Origin: Sediminicola luteus
GTDB taxonomy: Bacteria > Bacteroidota > Bacteroidia > Flavobacteriales > Flavobacteriaceae
NCBI RefSeq assembly: GCF_002514735.1
Contig: NZ_NBWU01000001.1
Coordinates: 310,001-374,000, forward strand
Length of the DNA: 64,000 nucleotides
Reading direction: 5' to 3'
The position numbers and the translations under genes were made by a program. A model generated the notes under the pieces. That model saw only the letters and a program-made list of their open reading frames with translations. It ran no database searches and was not told where the DNA came from. Of the stretch, positions 53,426 through 63,405 are shown one piece after another (the stretch's first letter is position 1; each line of letters starts with the position of its first letter).

Positions 53426-54805
53426 TTAGCGTGCTTGCATTTGTGGGCTACCCTTGTATCGTAGTTCGAGCACTTGAAGGGTTCCCTCCTTTTTCAATGC
53501 TTTAAGATCAATTACGATTTCCGTTTTGTTTTCGGTAACCGTTACCGGCTCCCTCGATTTATAATCGACCACTCCCAAAATGGGTTGCGACAATTTGGGT
53601 AGGGTTATGCTTTCTTGCCCCTCCCAAAGAAACAACCAAGCTTTTTGGCCCTTTCGGGTACTCACCCCTCCTTGAAAGGGATAATAGGGGCCGCCGCGTG
53701 TACCATAAATGGCCCCACCATATTGATCTAACCAAGCCCCCAAAGCATTCATTAAAACCACTTGTTCTTTAGGAAAACTACCATTGGGTTTTGGGCCTAG
53801 ATTAATCATATAATTGCCATTATTACCTACCACTTGTACCAAATCTAGGATCAATTCTTGGGCCGTCATCAAATCGGGCGATTTATTAAAAGACCACTGT
53901 TTTTTATCTAGGGTAACCCAGGCCTGCCAAGCATGGTCTCCCCAAACCGTTACATTGTTCCCGTGGTTTACCAGGCGTTCACGATCTTGAAAATCGCCCG
54001 CATAAGTACTGCCATCTATATCGATATGGTTGTCTTTACCGGCCATTCGCCTGCCAATGTCTATGCGGGTACTTAACAGTACATTTTCGTTCAGAGCCCT
54101 TAGGTCGCGATACATTTTAGAGCCCATTTGATGGGTATAGGTTTCGTCCCATTCCCCATCGAACTGAATAAAACCCACCCCATAATCTTCGATCAACTCG
54201 GCACATTGGGCATACATATACTTCAAATACCTATCCATATTAGGGGCATCTGGCAAGGTCTCGAATAGGGTTCCTGGCCCTCCAAATACATTGGGGGTCC
54301 AATCGGGATGGTACCAATCTATATTCGAGTAATAGGCTCCTAAAACGATTCCGGCCTCATCGCAGGCCTGCTTTAGCTCTTGCATAATATCCAATTTTAA
54401 ACCGGCCTCTTCCATATCGTACCTACTCCATTTAGAAAACCAAAGGGCAAAGCCATCGTGGTGTTTCGCCGTAGGGGAAATATATTTCATGCCCCACCTT
54501 TTCAATAGGTCTACCCATTCCCTGGCGTCAAATTCCGTGGGTGCAAAATCTTTATAAAAGGCATCGTATTGGGCTACGGGTATTTTCTTGTGTCTACTCC
54601 AAGAGATCTCTTTACCGCCCAAGGATGAAGGCCCCCAGTGTACGCTTAAACCCACTTTAAGATCACGCCATTGTTCTTGGGCACTTTGTGGCACCTTTAA
54701 TTCAGGGTTTAAATCGCCACCACCACTCAATTGACTCCAAATTTTTATAGAGTAGAGACAGAACAACCCCATTATAATGATCAAACGGTTATTACATACT
54801 GCCAT
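53426..54805 (-). CDS. Alpha-L-fucosidase, GH29
   Basis: A 459-residue secreted GH29 enzyme that removes alpha-linked L-fucose. A signal peptide ends near IKIWSQ (residue 25). WRDLKVGLSVHWGPSSLGGK, YISPTAKHHDGFALWFSKWS and the nucleophile aspartate in GVGFIQFDGEWDE are diagnostic, and MINLGPKPNGSFPKEQ closes the barrel. It may supply L-fucose to other catabolic genes in the region. Length is at the short end, consistent with no extra carbohydrate-binding module. Confidence 0.92.
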   Translation of the reverse strand: MAVCNNRLIIIMGLFCLYSIKIWSQLSGGGDLNPELKVPQSAQEQWRDLKVGLSVHWGPSSLGGKEISWSRHKKIPVAQYDAFYKDFAPTEFDAREWVDLLKRWGMKYISPTAKHHDGFALWFSKWSRYDMEEAGLKLDIMQELKQACDEAGIVLGAYYSNIDWYHPDWTPNVFGGPGTLFETLPDAPNMDRYLKYMYAQCAELIEDYGVGFIQFDGEWDETYTHQMGSKMYRDLRALNENVLLSTRIDIGRRMAGKDNHIDIDGSTYAGDFQDRERLVNHGNNVTVWGDHAWQAWVTLDKKQWSFNKSPDLMTAQELILDLVQVVGNNGNYMINLGPKPNGSFPKEQVVLMNALGAWLDQYGGAIYGTRGGPYYPFQGGVSTRKGQKAWLFLWEGQESITLPKLSQPILGVVDYKSREPVTVTENKTEIVIDLKALKKEGTLQVLELRYKGSPQMQAR

Positions 54806-54891
54806 AGATGTTTATTTTTGGGTAAAACTAGAAGAGCCTTTACATTTAAAACTGCTTTTTCCCTAATAATTTATGCTTTATTGAACCCCTA

Positions 54892-55896
54892 ATGCGCGCT
54901 ACGGAATCTACACCATCTTTCTACCTTAAGACCCTGAAACCAGAAGACCTGGAACCGTACTACCATATGGTTAGCCGGAACCGGGAACGCCTAAACGATT
55001 TCTTTGCCGGTACGGTCTCACGAACCCAGACTAAAGCCGACACCAAGGCTTTTCTAGAGTGGATGCAACAGGCCAAAGCGCAAAAACAGTATTATCCGTT
55101 TGTAATCGTGGCCCAAGAAACGGGGGCTTTTATTGGCTTTATCGACCTAAAAAACCTCGATTGGCATTTACCCAAAGGCGAAATCGGGTTTTATTCCGAT
55201 CAGGATGTCGAAGGCCAAGGCTTAATGTCATTGGTATTGCCACAATTCTGCGATTATTGTTTTACCGAAATCGGGCTGCATAAGGTTTTTCTGCGTACCC
55301 ACCAGACCAATGTGGCCACCCAACGTTTGGCCTTAAAAAGTGGTTTTACCCGAGAGGGCCTATTACGGGAAGACTATAAGACTAGCTCGGGTGCATATTT
55401 AGACCTCATCTATTATGGTAAACTGGCTTCGGAGGCTTCTAATAGTCTACGTTTTGAAAAAGTTGAAAACGAGCATCCCGATTTTCAACGTTTGGTTAGC
55501 CAGTTAGACTTGGAACTAGCCAAAAGGGATGGCGATGCCCATGGATTTTACGACCAATTCAACAGTATCCAAAACCTAAGGCATTGTTTGGTAGCCTACC
55601 AAGGAACCAAAGCAGTGGCTTGCGGTGCCTTTAAGGCCTTTGACGCAGAAACCATTGAAATAAAACGAATGTATACGCTTATGGAATTCCGAGGTAAAGG
55701 GATTGCTGGCAAAGTACTAGGGCAACTAGAAAGTTGGGCATTAACCTTAGGCTACTCCCAAGCAGTTCTGGAAACCGGGAAAAGGCAACCCGAAGCTATT
55801 GCCCGATACAAAAAATCGGGTTATAACACCACACCCAATTATGGCCCCTATCGGGGTGTCGAGAACTCTATCTGTTTTATAAAGGTCTTACACTAA
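54892..55896 (+). CDS. Two GNAT acetyltransferase domains in one protein
   Basis: A 334-residue fusion. Residues 1-180 form a RimJ/RimL-type GNAT domain (FIGFIDLKNLDWHLPKGEIG, FLRTHQTNVATQRLALKSGF). Residues 188-334 form a second GNAT domain with the acetyl-CoA loop MEFRGKGIAGKVLGQLESWA. Both halves keep their cofactor-binding parts, so both may be active. Substrates are unknown. Confidence 0.87.
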   Translation: MRATESTPSFYLKTLKPEDLEPYYHMVSRNRERLNDFFAGTVSRTQTKADTKAFLEWMQQAKAQKQYYPFVIVAQETGAFIGFIDLKNLDWHLPKGEIGFYSDQDVEGQGLMSLVLPQFCDYCFTEIGLHKVFLRTHQTNVATQRLALKSGFTREGLLREDYKTSSGAYLDLIYYGKLASEASNSLRFEKVENEHPDFQRLVSQLDLELAKRDGDAHGFYDQFNSIQNLRHCLVAYQGTKAVACGAFKAFDAETIEIKRMYTLMEFRGKGIAGKVLGQLESWALTLGYSQAVLETGKRQPEAIARYKKSGYNTTPNYGPYRGVENSICFIKVLH

Positions 55897-56037
55897 GACA
55901 GCATAGGAACCACCCTTATCCAGCAAACTTTATACGTATTTTTCCTTCATTTTATCGGGTTTTTTCAATATTAACTTCGTTTTTTCGTTCGTTTGTAACC
56001 AGTTACCGGATTCCCAAATCCTGAAAGACCTACGAAC

Positions 56038-57528
56038 ATGTTATTTAAAAGCGACCTTCTTAAAGGGAATAAGTTCTTCGTACTATTTTCCTTCCTGTAT
56101 TTTAGCGGTTCACCACTTTTGGCCCAAGACTCTGATGGTGATGGCATTCTTGATAGTGAAGAGTGTAGCCCGAACATTGTCTTTCAATCCAACGAACTAA
56201 CTATTGACCAGCACTGTACACCCAACTTTTCCGCCGAAGGCGATTATTTACCACTAGAAATGGCCGGACAACATTGCAGTGGTAACCCTGAATTTGGAAA
56301 CAACCAATGGAACAATAGCTATATACGGCCCGGCGAATATATTTCTAGCGCCACCTCGGTAAGTCAATGTGAACTTCCTGAGGGGGACTTTAGAGGCATA
56401 ATGCTTAAAAACCGAGACGACCAACCTATACCCGTTCAACCCAACACCCAATATCGCCTTACCATTCAAATGCGACATAGCAATTATAGCTTAGGAGCAC
56501 CCCATAATGTGTTTCCTATACTCAGGTTTTATATAGATGGGCAATATATTACCCCCGCCAACCTGTCTCATCATAATGGGCAATGGTACGAACTCTACGC
56601 GACATGGAACAGTGGTAGCAAAACCCAAATCGCAAAATATGGCTTACACAATGGCCAACGCTACGGTTGTGGCAACGATATGCGTTATCATAGTTTTAAA
56701 ATGGAATTGGCCAATCCTGGCCCTCCCGGAATTTCTAACTGTGATTTTGATGAAGACGGCATACCCAATATCAATGATCTTGATTCTGATAATGATGGCA
56801 TTCTCGACCAAGTAGAAGGTAACGTGGATACCGATGGTGACGGTTTTCCTGATTTTCTTGATTACGATTCGGATAATGACGCTTGTAGCGATGCCAATGA
56901 AGCCTATCACAACCCCAATGCCGATAATGCAGATGGTATGGAGTACAACGATGCCGATAGCCACACCATTTCTGATGGTAGTGGCAAAATAAATGCCGAT
57001 GGTACGGTAGGTACTGCACCATACACACCACCGGTCAACAATAACCGCCTTATTGACGATGGACCAAACTCTATCTGCCAAAAACTGCCCGACCTAGGCG
57101 TTCTCTTACTAATCAATGATGGTATCGTTAAAGGAATTAAAGACCAACAAATTGTAATAAGGGTTAAGGAACTGAACCAAACCCAGACCATACCTGGGCA
57201 GCCCATTACCATAAAAATCAACAGGTCTGGAGATATGGCTTTTACCTACGATCCAGGTTTGGCCCTAATACAGGTAAACCAAAACCATATTCCACTTGCC
57301 AATAACGATTGGCAGTTAGACACCAGCGACCCTTCTTTCTATATCTTTAGAAATACAGCTGGTTTGCAGGCCGGTGCCTTTAGCAGTATAGGCATTGTAG
57401 CCCAATTTGATTCGCAAGGCACTACCGGGAAACAGAATTTTACCGCCTCCTTGGAAAGGGCTTCCGGAGGAGAAACCAATGCTACCAACAATTCCGATGT
57501 CGAAACTGTTGTTTTTTTAAAGGAGTAA
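56038..57528 (+). CDS. Secreted thrombospondin-type-3-repeat protein
   Basis: A 496-residue protein with a signal peptide ([17 protein letters not shown]). Calcium-binding DxDxDGxxD repeats occur at the start ([13 protein letters not shown]) and in the middle ([40 protein letters not shown]). Between them lies a possible carbohydrate-binding-like jelly roll (about 45-225) and after them a beta domain (about 350-496). It resembles flavobacterial surface proteins. No Por/T9SS C-terminal sorting domain is evident. Confidence 0.8.
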   Translation: MLFKSDLLKGNKFFVLFSFLYFSGSPLLAQDSDGDGILDSEECSPNIVFQSNELTIDQHCTPNFSAEGDYLPLEMAGQHCSGNPEFGNNQWNNSYIRPGEYISSATSVSQCELPEGDFRGIMLKNRDDQPIPVQPNTQYRLTIQMRHSNYSLGAPHNVFPILRFYIDGQYITPANLSHHNGQWYELYATWNSGSKTQIAKYGLHNGQRYGCGNDMRYHSFKMELANPGPPGISNCDFDEDGIPNINDLDSDNDGILDQVEGNVDTDGDGFPDFLDYDSDNDACSDANEAYHNPNADNADGMEYNDADSHTISDGSGKINADGTVGTAPYTPPVNNNRLIDDGPNSICQKLPDLGVLLLINDGIVKGIKDQQIVIRVKELNQTQTIPGQPITIKINRSGDMAFTYDPGLALIQVNQNHIPLANNDWQLDTSDPSFYIFRNTAGLQAGAFSSIGIVAQFDSQGTTGKQNFTASLERASGGETNATNNSDVETVVFLKE

Positions 57529-57548
57529 ACTTTTCGATCCAAAACTTT

Positions 57549-58826
57549 TTATGGATTACCCATCTTTGGCGACTCCTTAAGCAATAGCACCAAAACCAGG
57601 GCGAGTATGGCCAAGGGCACAAAAAACTTGAGCATTACACCGAGATAGGCATTTTTATCCAAGCCCATAATCACTACCATGGCTATACCACTAAACTGAC
57701 CCACCAACAAGAGAAAGCCTTGAGAGGTGGCCTCTGGGGTGGGATGGGTAATCTCGGCCATGTACTGAAACCCTATTGGCCCGGCACTCATAACGAAGAA
57801 GCCTAAAAGAAAGCTACTTGCCAAGGCGATTTGGTACACGCCTTCATGGGCCATGCCCAGCCATTGTGCCAGTTCGGGCGCATGGGCCATACCGGCCACC
57901 GCAGGCAACATTCCGGCAATACAAAGCACCAAAAAAGGCTTCCGTTTTTGGTATTTATCGGATAGCATGGGTAAAATTAATGCCCCAATGATGCCTCCAA
58001 TCAACATAATACCCCCAATGAGCCCATCGGAATCGGTCACTTCCAAATGGGCTGCTATGGCATCTACCAAAGAACTGATGGCATTAAAAATACCCAACCC
58101 AATCACAAATAAAAGTCCGGTCAGCCAAGCACCCTTGGAACGTAACAAATGTCCGTAGCCCGCTTTAAAACCCAGGTTTTGTACGTCAGAACCTTCTCGG
58201 ATTCCCTCCGGCCTTGCCCTAAAAAACCATAAAAACAACAAAGCCGACAATACCGTAGGGAACATATAGATCCACAACATATGGTCTACTCCTTGGCCAT
58301 AATTCACATCGGCGGCGGCGGCAACGACCAGACTGGGGGTAACCACCATCACCAAAATAATGCCTACATATTGGGCCAAGGCCAAAAAACCGGCTACCAT
58401 AGCACGTTCATCCCCGGGAAACCAGCGGGCACTAAAGGCCGTAACACCATTTAAAATAAAGGGTTGGGCCACGGCCAATATCAATTGACCCACGAAAACC
58501 AACAGTATATTATGTCCGAAAAAACCTTTGATAGCCCCACCAATCAAGGTTAGTATGGCGCCAAACCCGATGCCTTTACGTATACCATAAGTGTCTAAAA
58601 AATAACTGGCCGGTACACACATAAGCAAGAACATAACCATATAAACCAGGGCCAAAGTATCTATAGTCAACCACGAAAATCGTGTTAACTGATTGCCGTA
58701 AAACACCTGGGCCACTCGGGCAATTGGGGCGTGGGTAAGCCATTGTAACTCTACCATTATGGTAAGAAACATAAACAACAACAGCATTAACCACCGCTTT
58801 CGGGGATATTTTTGGGTAGAAACCAT
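57549..58826 (-). CDS. Major facilitator superfamily transporter
   Basis: A 425-residue protein with twelve membrane segments. The loop FLDTYGIRKGIGFG after helix 2 and the AFSARWFPGDERAMVAGFLA region resemble the FLVCR/ACS-type branch of the superfamily. It is divergent from the FGGY kinase gene, with an ACCG-N2-CGGT operator in the 66-base gap, so it probably imports the substrate of the downstream sugar pathway. Confidence 0.85.
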   Translation of the reverse strand: MVSTQKYPRKRWLMLLLFMFLTIMVELQWLTHAPIARVAQVFYGNQLTRFSWLTIDTLALVYMVMFLLMCVPASYFLDTYGIRKGIGFGAILTLIGGAIKGFFGHNILLVFVGQLILAVAQPFILNGVTAFSARWFPGDERAMVAGFLALAQYVGIILVMVVTPSLVVAAAADVNYGQGVDHMLWIYMFPTVLSALLFLWFFRARPEGIREGSDVQNLGFKAGYGHLLRSKGAWLTGLLFVIGLGIFNAISSLVDAIAAHLEVTDSDGLIGGIMLIGGIIGALILPMLSDKYQKRKPFLVLCIAGMLPAVAGMAHAPELAQWLGMAHEGVYQIALASSFLLGFFVMSAGPIGFQYMAEITHPTPEATSQGFLLLVGQFSGIAMVVIMGLDKNAYLGVMLKFFVPLAILALVLVLLLKESPKMGNP

Positions 58827-58852
58827 GGATTTGATTTTATTTCATTACTTTT

Positions 58853-58870
58853 ACATACCGGACGGTCTGT
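58853..58870. promoter_or_regulatory. Candidate TetR-family operator in the MFS/kinase divergent promoter
   Basis: ACATACCGGACGGTCTGT is an 18-base near-palindrome (one mismatched pair) with core ACCG-GA-CGGT. The same core (AACCG-TT-CGGTT) recurs at 63838-63851. The TetR gene of the operon is the likely ligand. Confidence 0.65.
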
Positions 58871-58892
58871 TTCCAAATATATAAACATTTCC

Positions 58893-60416
58893 ATGGATTA
58901 CATAATCGCACATGATGTAGGCACCCAGAGTAACAAGGCTGTATTGATCAGCACTGGGGGTAAGATAGTCGATTCAAGTGAGTATTCCTATGGTATGGAC
59001 TTACCCAAACCAGGTTGGGCCGAACAGCAACCCGAAGACTATTGGACCGCCGTTTGCCAAGGTACCCGAAAAGTTGTAGCCCATTTAAAACCAGAAGACC
59101 AAGTACTTGCCATGGTCTTTTCTACCCAAAGCATGGGTATTATCCCTGTGGATAAAAAAGGTAAGGTCTTGCACCCGAATATTTCTTGGGTAGACGCCCG
59201 GGCCGAACAACAGGCAAAAAAAATAGTCAACCGTTTTTTGGGGCAATCCGTTTTTAAGGTAATCTCGGGTGTAGAATTATCGGGTAAAGATGTGATACCC
59301 AAATTACTTTGGATCAAAGAAGAACTCCCACAGGTCTATCAAAACACCCATAGGTTTCTCGATGTTAATGGTTATCTCAAATATCGCTGTACGGGCAAAA
59401 TGGTCACTGAATGGTCTGGGGCCTGTAGTTATGGCTTTAACCTAGAAAAAAAAGATTGGGAACGCCTTTTCTTTAAGATTGCTGGTATTGACCTCGAAAA
59501 ATTACCTCCCTTGGTAAAATCGACTGATTTAATCGGTGCATTGACCCCGGAAGCGGCCCAAGATTTGGGGCTTTCTACATCGACCCAAATTTTCGGGGGC
59601 TGCGACGACACCCAAAGCGGGGCCATGGGCAGTGGTCAAATAGACCCCGAGAGCGCCCACGCCTATTTAGGCACCTCGGCTTGGTTGGGGGTTAGCCATT
59701 CCAAACCCTTCAAGTTTAAAAGAGGGGTGGCCAATTTGGCCAGTGCCGACCCTAAAAGCACCATACTGGTTGGCATTACCGAATCTTCAGGGGCCAATCT
59801 CGAATGGGCCCTAGAGAACCTCTACAAGCAAGAAAAGAAAGACGGTTTGGACATTTACGCCCTTATGGAGGCGGAGGTAGCCGCGATACCGGCCGGCGCC
59901 GACGGACTGATCTTTACCCCTTGGTTTACCGGAGAGCGGGCACCGGTTACCAATACCACCCTACGTTCCACCTTGTTCAACCTAGGCCTGGAACACACCC
60001 GGGGCCACATACTATGTGCCTTGCTCGAAGGGGTTGGCTATAACCTTCGTTGGACCATGGAGAATATGCAAAACGACTATGGTTTTACCATAAAGGAACT
60101 CACCTTAATCGGAGGTGGCACCTTGAATACGGCTTGGATACAAAGTTTGAGTGACATTCTGCAAATACCCTTACACATTACCCAACACCCCAAAATGGCC
60201 GGGGCCATTGGCTGTGCCATGACCGCATTGGTAGGCCTAGGACTGGCCCCCGATTTTAAGGCCGTAAAAAAATACAACCCTAGGGTACAAAGCTTTACCC
60301 CGCGAAAAGACCACCAACAAGTGTATCAAGATAGTTACGAAAACTATAAATTATTGTACAACACCCTTAAGGGTATGTATAAAAAGATAAACGGAAAAAG
60401 ATTCAACCACCAATGA
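58893..60416 (+). CDS. FGGY-family carbohydrate kinase (xylulokinase-like)
   Basis: A 507-residue sugar kinase. The first phosphate loop is IAHDVGTQSNKAVLIS, the central segment is GGCDDTQSGAMGSGQ, and GGGTLNTAWIQSLSDILQIP is the adenosine motif. The start at 58893 (MDYIIAHDVG) is chosen because the longer frame runs through the operator and into the MFS gene. The substrate is unknown; xylulose-like ketoses are typical. Its stop overlaps the aldolase start in ATGA. Confidence 0.88.
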   Translation: MDYIIAHDVGTQSNKAVLISTGGKIVDSSEYSYGMDLPKPGWAEQQPEDYWTAVCQGTRKVVAHLKPEDQVLAMVFSTQSMGIIPVDKKGKVLHPNISWVDARAEQQAKKIVNRFLGQSVFKVISGVELSGKDVIPKLLWIKEELPQVYQNTHRFLDVNGYLKYRCTGKMVTEWSGACSYGFNLEKKDWERLFFKIAGIDLEKLPPLVKSTDLIGALTPEAAQDLGLSTSTQIFGGCDDTQSGAMGSGQIDPESAHAYLGTSAWLGVSHSKPFKFKRGVANLASADPKSTILVGITESSGANLEWALENLYKQEKKDGLDIYALMEAEVAAIPAGADGLIFTPWFTGERAPVTNTTLRSTLFNLGLEHTRGHILCALLEGVGYNLRWTMENMQNDYGFTIKELTLIGGGTLNTAWIQSLSDILQIPLHITQHPKMAGAIGCAMTALVGLGLAPDFKAVKKYNPRVQSFTPRKDHQQVYQDSYENYKLLYNTLKGMYKKINGKRFNHQ

Positions 60417-61072
60417 CCGAACAAGAAGCACGTATCGCTGTAGACAAGGCGGGTAAAAAACTACTGGCCGAAGGTCTTGTGGCCCGCACCTGGGGCAATG
60501 TCAGTATTCGAATCAATGACAACGAAATGATCATAACACCTTCTGGAAGACCCTATGAGGAACTGGGGCCCGAAGATATGGTCAAGGTAAATTACCGTAC
60601 CCATGCCTTTGAAGGCCATGTTAAACCATCTTCTGAATACAAGTTGCACACCGAAATCTATAAGACCCGTAAAGAGGCCAATGCCGTTATACACACCCAT
60701 CAAATGAACGCCTCTACCGTGGCCACGGCCCGTCGTGAAATTCCTCCAATTCTCGACGACCAAGCCCAACTTTTGGGGCCATCGGTACGTGTAGCACCCT
60801 ACGCCTTGCCCAATACAAAAAAAATAGTAAAAGCAACGGTACAAGCCCTTCGCGGACGCAATGCCGCCCTAATGGCCAACCACGGTGCCGTTTGTATCGG
60901 CCCTAATATAGAAGAAGCCTTCGTAGCCTGTCAGGTGCTGGAAAAAGCCGCTAAAGCCTTCATTGAGGCAGAATTTTTGGGCGGTGCCAAATCCATTAAT
61001 AAATTTGAAGCTTGGTTAATGCATAAGTATTATCTTATGAAATATTCTAAACAGGCTAAAAAGAATACATAA
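60413..61072 (+). CDS. Class II aldolase/adducin family protein
   Basis: A 219-residue zinc aldolase of the FucA/AraD type. WGNVSIR near the start, zinc histidines in AVIHTHQMNASTV and MANHGAVCIG, and the KLHTEIYKTR region are typical. It should cleave or epimerise a phosphorylated ketose made by the kinase, with which it overlaps by 4 bases. It is followed by the TetR gene in a TAATG overlap. Confidence 0.88.
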   Translation: MTEQEARIAVDKAGKKLLAEGLVARTWGNVSIRINDNEMIITPSGRPYEELGPEDMVKVNYRTHAFEGHVKPSSEYKLHTEIYKTRKEANAVIHTHQMNASTVATARREIPPILDDQAQLLGPSVRVAPYALPNTKKIVKATVQALRGRNAALMANHGAVCIGPNIEEAFVACQVLEKAAKAFIEAEFLGGAKSINKFEAWLMHKYYLMKYSKQAKKNT

Positions 61073-61695
61073 TGGGCAGAAAAAAAGATCCACGTAGTAA
61101 AGAGAACATCATACAGGCGGCCTTTATCCTTTTTTTGGAAAAGGGCTATCGCGATGTTACTATCAAAAACATTACCGATGCAACTGGACTTTCGAAAGGA
61201 GCGGTTTACCATCATTTTACCAGTAAGGAAGAAATCTATATGGCCACTTTGGAGGTCTTTTATTTCGACTTGGTAAACCAGGAAGCCGAACAGATGATTA
61301 CGGGTAATTTCGTTAACGACATTGAAAACGTATATCATTTTGCGGCCGAGGTTTTTGCCAGAATTGAAAATTTGACGAAAACCGGGCTCGATTTCCCAAT
61401 CAGAAACTATTTCAGTTTCCAGTTGGAGAGCGAAACCCATAGCGAGGTTAGGGCCCGTATACGGGAATCGGTGGTCACTTATAGAAAACTAGCCGAAGGT
61501 ATTGTACGCAAAGCCCAGGAAAATGGACAGATTTCCACCGATTGGGACCCCGAGTCCATAGCCCTACAGGTGTTGGGTATGGTTGAAGGAATCGCCATTA
61601 ACCACTCTACGGTTAAAGGAGACATTAAAAACGTGCTCCTCTCTAAATACAAACAAGTTTTTACCACCTATTTTAAAATGATCGGCGCTACCTAA
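61072..61695 (+). CDS. TetR/AcrR-family regulator
   Basis: A 207-residue regulator. The HTH region SKENIIQAAFILFLEKGYRD and TGLSKGAVYHHFTSKEEIYM is clear, and the remaining helices form the ligand-binding and dimer domain. It is encoded inside the sugar operon by a one-base overlap with the aldolase gene, so it is probably a local repressor whose effector is a pathway compound. The ACCG-N2-CGGT palindromes at 58857-58866 and 63840-63849 are candidate targets. Confidence 0.92.
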   Translation: MGRKKDPRSKENIIQAAFILFLEKGYRDVTIKNITDATGLSKGAVYHHFTSKEEIYMATLEVFYFDLVNQEAEQMITGNFVNDIENVYHFAAEVFARIENLTKTGLDFPIRNYFSFQLESETHSEVRARIRESVVTYRKLAEGIVRKAQENGQISTDWDPESIALQVLGMVEGIAINHSTVKGDIKNVLLSKYKQVFTTYFKMIGAT

Positions 61696-61791
61696 AGCGT
61701 CTTATTTGGCCTTTTGGTGCTGCGCCTTTCGACATGCCCACGACTATATCAGCGTAACACCAACTCTTTAGAGGCCCTAAAAAAAGAACCC

Positions 61792-63258
61792 ATGAAAAGC
61801 CCGTTTAGCATTAGTCATTACCACGATACCCAACCTATTTACCAAAAACTAAAAAAATTGGTCGACCAAGAAGTGGTTGGCCTCCCCAAGGCCCTATTGG
61901 AGAAGTCTTTGGGCTATTTCGATGAAAAATGCCCTAAGTCAAAGGCCATGATCGATCGGGCCAAGGAATACATTCCGGGTGGGGTACAGCACAATCTAGC
62001 CTTTAATTACCCCTACCCCATCGTTTTTACCAAGGCCGAAGGGGCTTATCTCTACGATCTGGATGGCAACCCATATCTAGATTTCCTCCAGGCCGGCGGG
62101 CCCACCGTTTTGGGTTCCAATCCTGAGGAGGTTCGAAAAGAAGCCGTAGCATTATTGGAAAGTTGCGGCCCATCGACAGGGCTCTTTCATGAATATGAAC
62201 TGAAATTGGCCCAACTCATTTGCGAAAACATGCCCTCGGTAGAAAAGTTTCGCATGCTTAACAGTGGATCTGAATCGGTTATCGCGGCGGTACGAGTAGC
62301 CCGTTTGGCCACCAAAAAGAAAAAAATAATAAAAGTAGGCGGGGCCTACCATGGTTGGATGGACCAAATGGTGTACGGCACCAGAATTCCGCGTACCGGG
62401 CGTTTTGAGGCCCATGGTATTCCCAAGGCCTATACCAAGCATACCCAAGAAGTCTACCCCAACGATATTAAGGCCTTAGAACGCAAATTGAGATTCAACA
62501 AGTTACGGGGAGGTACGGCCGCAGTGATCGTAGAGCCCTTAGGGCCCGAAAGTGGCACCCGCCCTGTACCTATAAATTACAACAAACAAGTACGCGCCCT
62601 ATGTGACAAATACGGAGCCCTATTGATATTTGACGAGGTTGTAACCGCCTTCCGGGTTGGTATGCAAGGAGCACAGGGTTACTTTGACGTTATGCCCGAT
62701 CTTACCGTTTTCGGCAAGGTGGTGGCCGGGGGTTATCCGTCTGCCGGTGGTCTTGGCGGTAAAAACGAGTATATGCGTTATTTGGCCGCTGGTTTGGATG
62801 GCGATAAAAAAATAAAAAAAGCCAAGGTAGGTGGCACCATGGCCGCCAATCCGCTTAGCTGTGTGGCAGGCTACCATACCCTAAAACAAATTTTAGATAC
62901 CGATGCCTGTGCCCAAGCTGGAAAAGCCGGGGATCGATTGGCCAAAGGCCTGCAAGAGATCATGCAGAAATACCAATTGCCCTATGTAGTCTACAACCAA
63001 GGTTCTATCGTGCATTTGGAAACCTCGGGGGTCTTGTTCGTTGATGTAAACTTCGCCAAACCCTGGACCTTGCCCAATGCCCTAAAACAGATTAAAATAC
63101 GTAAAGATGTTATGGAACAGATGGGGGCCGCCTTTATGGCAGCCGGCATCGTTACCCTGGCGGGTAGTAGGCTATATACCTCGGCGGCCCAGACCGATGC
63201 CGTTATCGATGAGGCCCTTGCTAAATTCGATGGGGTATTCGCCCAAATTAAGGGCTAA
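61792..63258 (+). CDS. Class III aminotransferase, glutamate-1-semialdehyde aminomutase-like
   Basis: A 488-residue PLP enzyme. NSGSESVIAAVRVARLAT and GGAYHGWMDQMVYG bind the cofactor. LLIFDEVVTAFRVGMQGAQG holds the pyridine-binding Asp, and the Schiff-base lysine is in VFGKVVAGGYPSAGG. It resembles GSA aminomutase but is longer (usual about 430), with an N-terminal extension of about 45 residues. hemL function is unlikely in this context; it may transaminate or rearrange an amino-carbonyl intermediate of the operon. The start at 61792 follows the TetR gene by 96 bases. Confidence 0.87.
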   Translation: MKSPFSISHYHDTQPIYQKLKKLVDQEVVGLPKALLEKSLGYFDEKCPKSKAMIDRAKEYIPGGVQHNLAFNYPYPIVFTKAEGAYLYDLDGNPYLDFLQAGGPTVLGSNPEEVRKEAVALLESCGPSTGLFHEYELKLAQLICENMPSVEKFRMLNSGSESVIAAVRVARLATKKKKIIKVGGAYHGWMDQMVYGTRIPRTGRFEAHGIPKAYTKHTQEVYPNDIKALERKLRFNKLRGGTAAVIVEPLGPESGTRPVPINYNKQVRALCDKYGALLIFDEVVTAFRVGMQGAQGYFDVMPDLTVFGKVVAGGYPSAGGLGGKNEYMRYLAAGLDGDKKIKKAKVGGTMAANPLSCVAGYHTLKQILDTDACAQAGKAGDRLAKGLQEIMQKYQLPYVVYNQGSIVHLETSGVLFVDVNFAKPWTLPNALKQIKIRKDVMEQMGAAFMAAGIVTLAGSRLYTSAAQTDAVIDEALAKFDGVFAQIKG

Positions 63259-63354
63259 CCATTACCAGGACTTAAAAAACAAAAAAGATCATTAGTCAAT
63301 CCAGGAACACCCCTAGTATTTTCCTTTGCCGTTTCCGGGTTTCTTTTTGAAGCA

Positions 63355-63378
63355 TAAAAAACGGGGCAAAAGCCCCGT
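63355..63378 (-). terminator. Intrinsic terminator of the small secreted protein gene
   Basis: On the minus strand ACGGGGC-TTTT-GCCCCGT (63378-63361) is followed by six T. It lies 27 bases beyond the stop at 63406. Confidence 0.85.
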
Positions 63379-63405
63379 TCCAGTTCAACTAAAATAACTA
63401 CGCGA

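Noticed and set aside
56644-57081. Long isoleucine- and histidine-rich frames opposite the thrombospondin-repeat gene
   Set aside because: Low-complexity antisense of the DxDxDG repeats.
42259-57528. Classical polysaccharide utilisation locus
   Set aside because: No SusC/SusD pair or hybrid two-component sensor is present, so only a loose glycan-degradation neighbourhood is claimed.
58812-58892. Longer start for the FGGY kinase
   Set aside because: It would overlap the MFS start codon and cover the palindromic operator; the ATG at 58893 gives the family N-terminus.
61792-63258. hemL (housekeeping glutamate-1-semialdehyde aminomutase)
   Set aside because: Longer than usual HemL and placed in a TetR-containing sugar operon; a catabolic paralogue is more likely.
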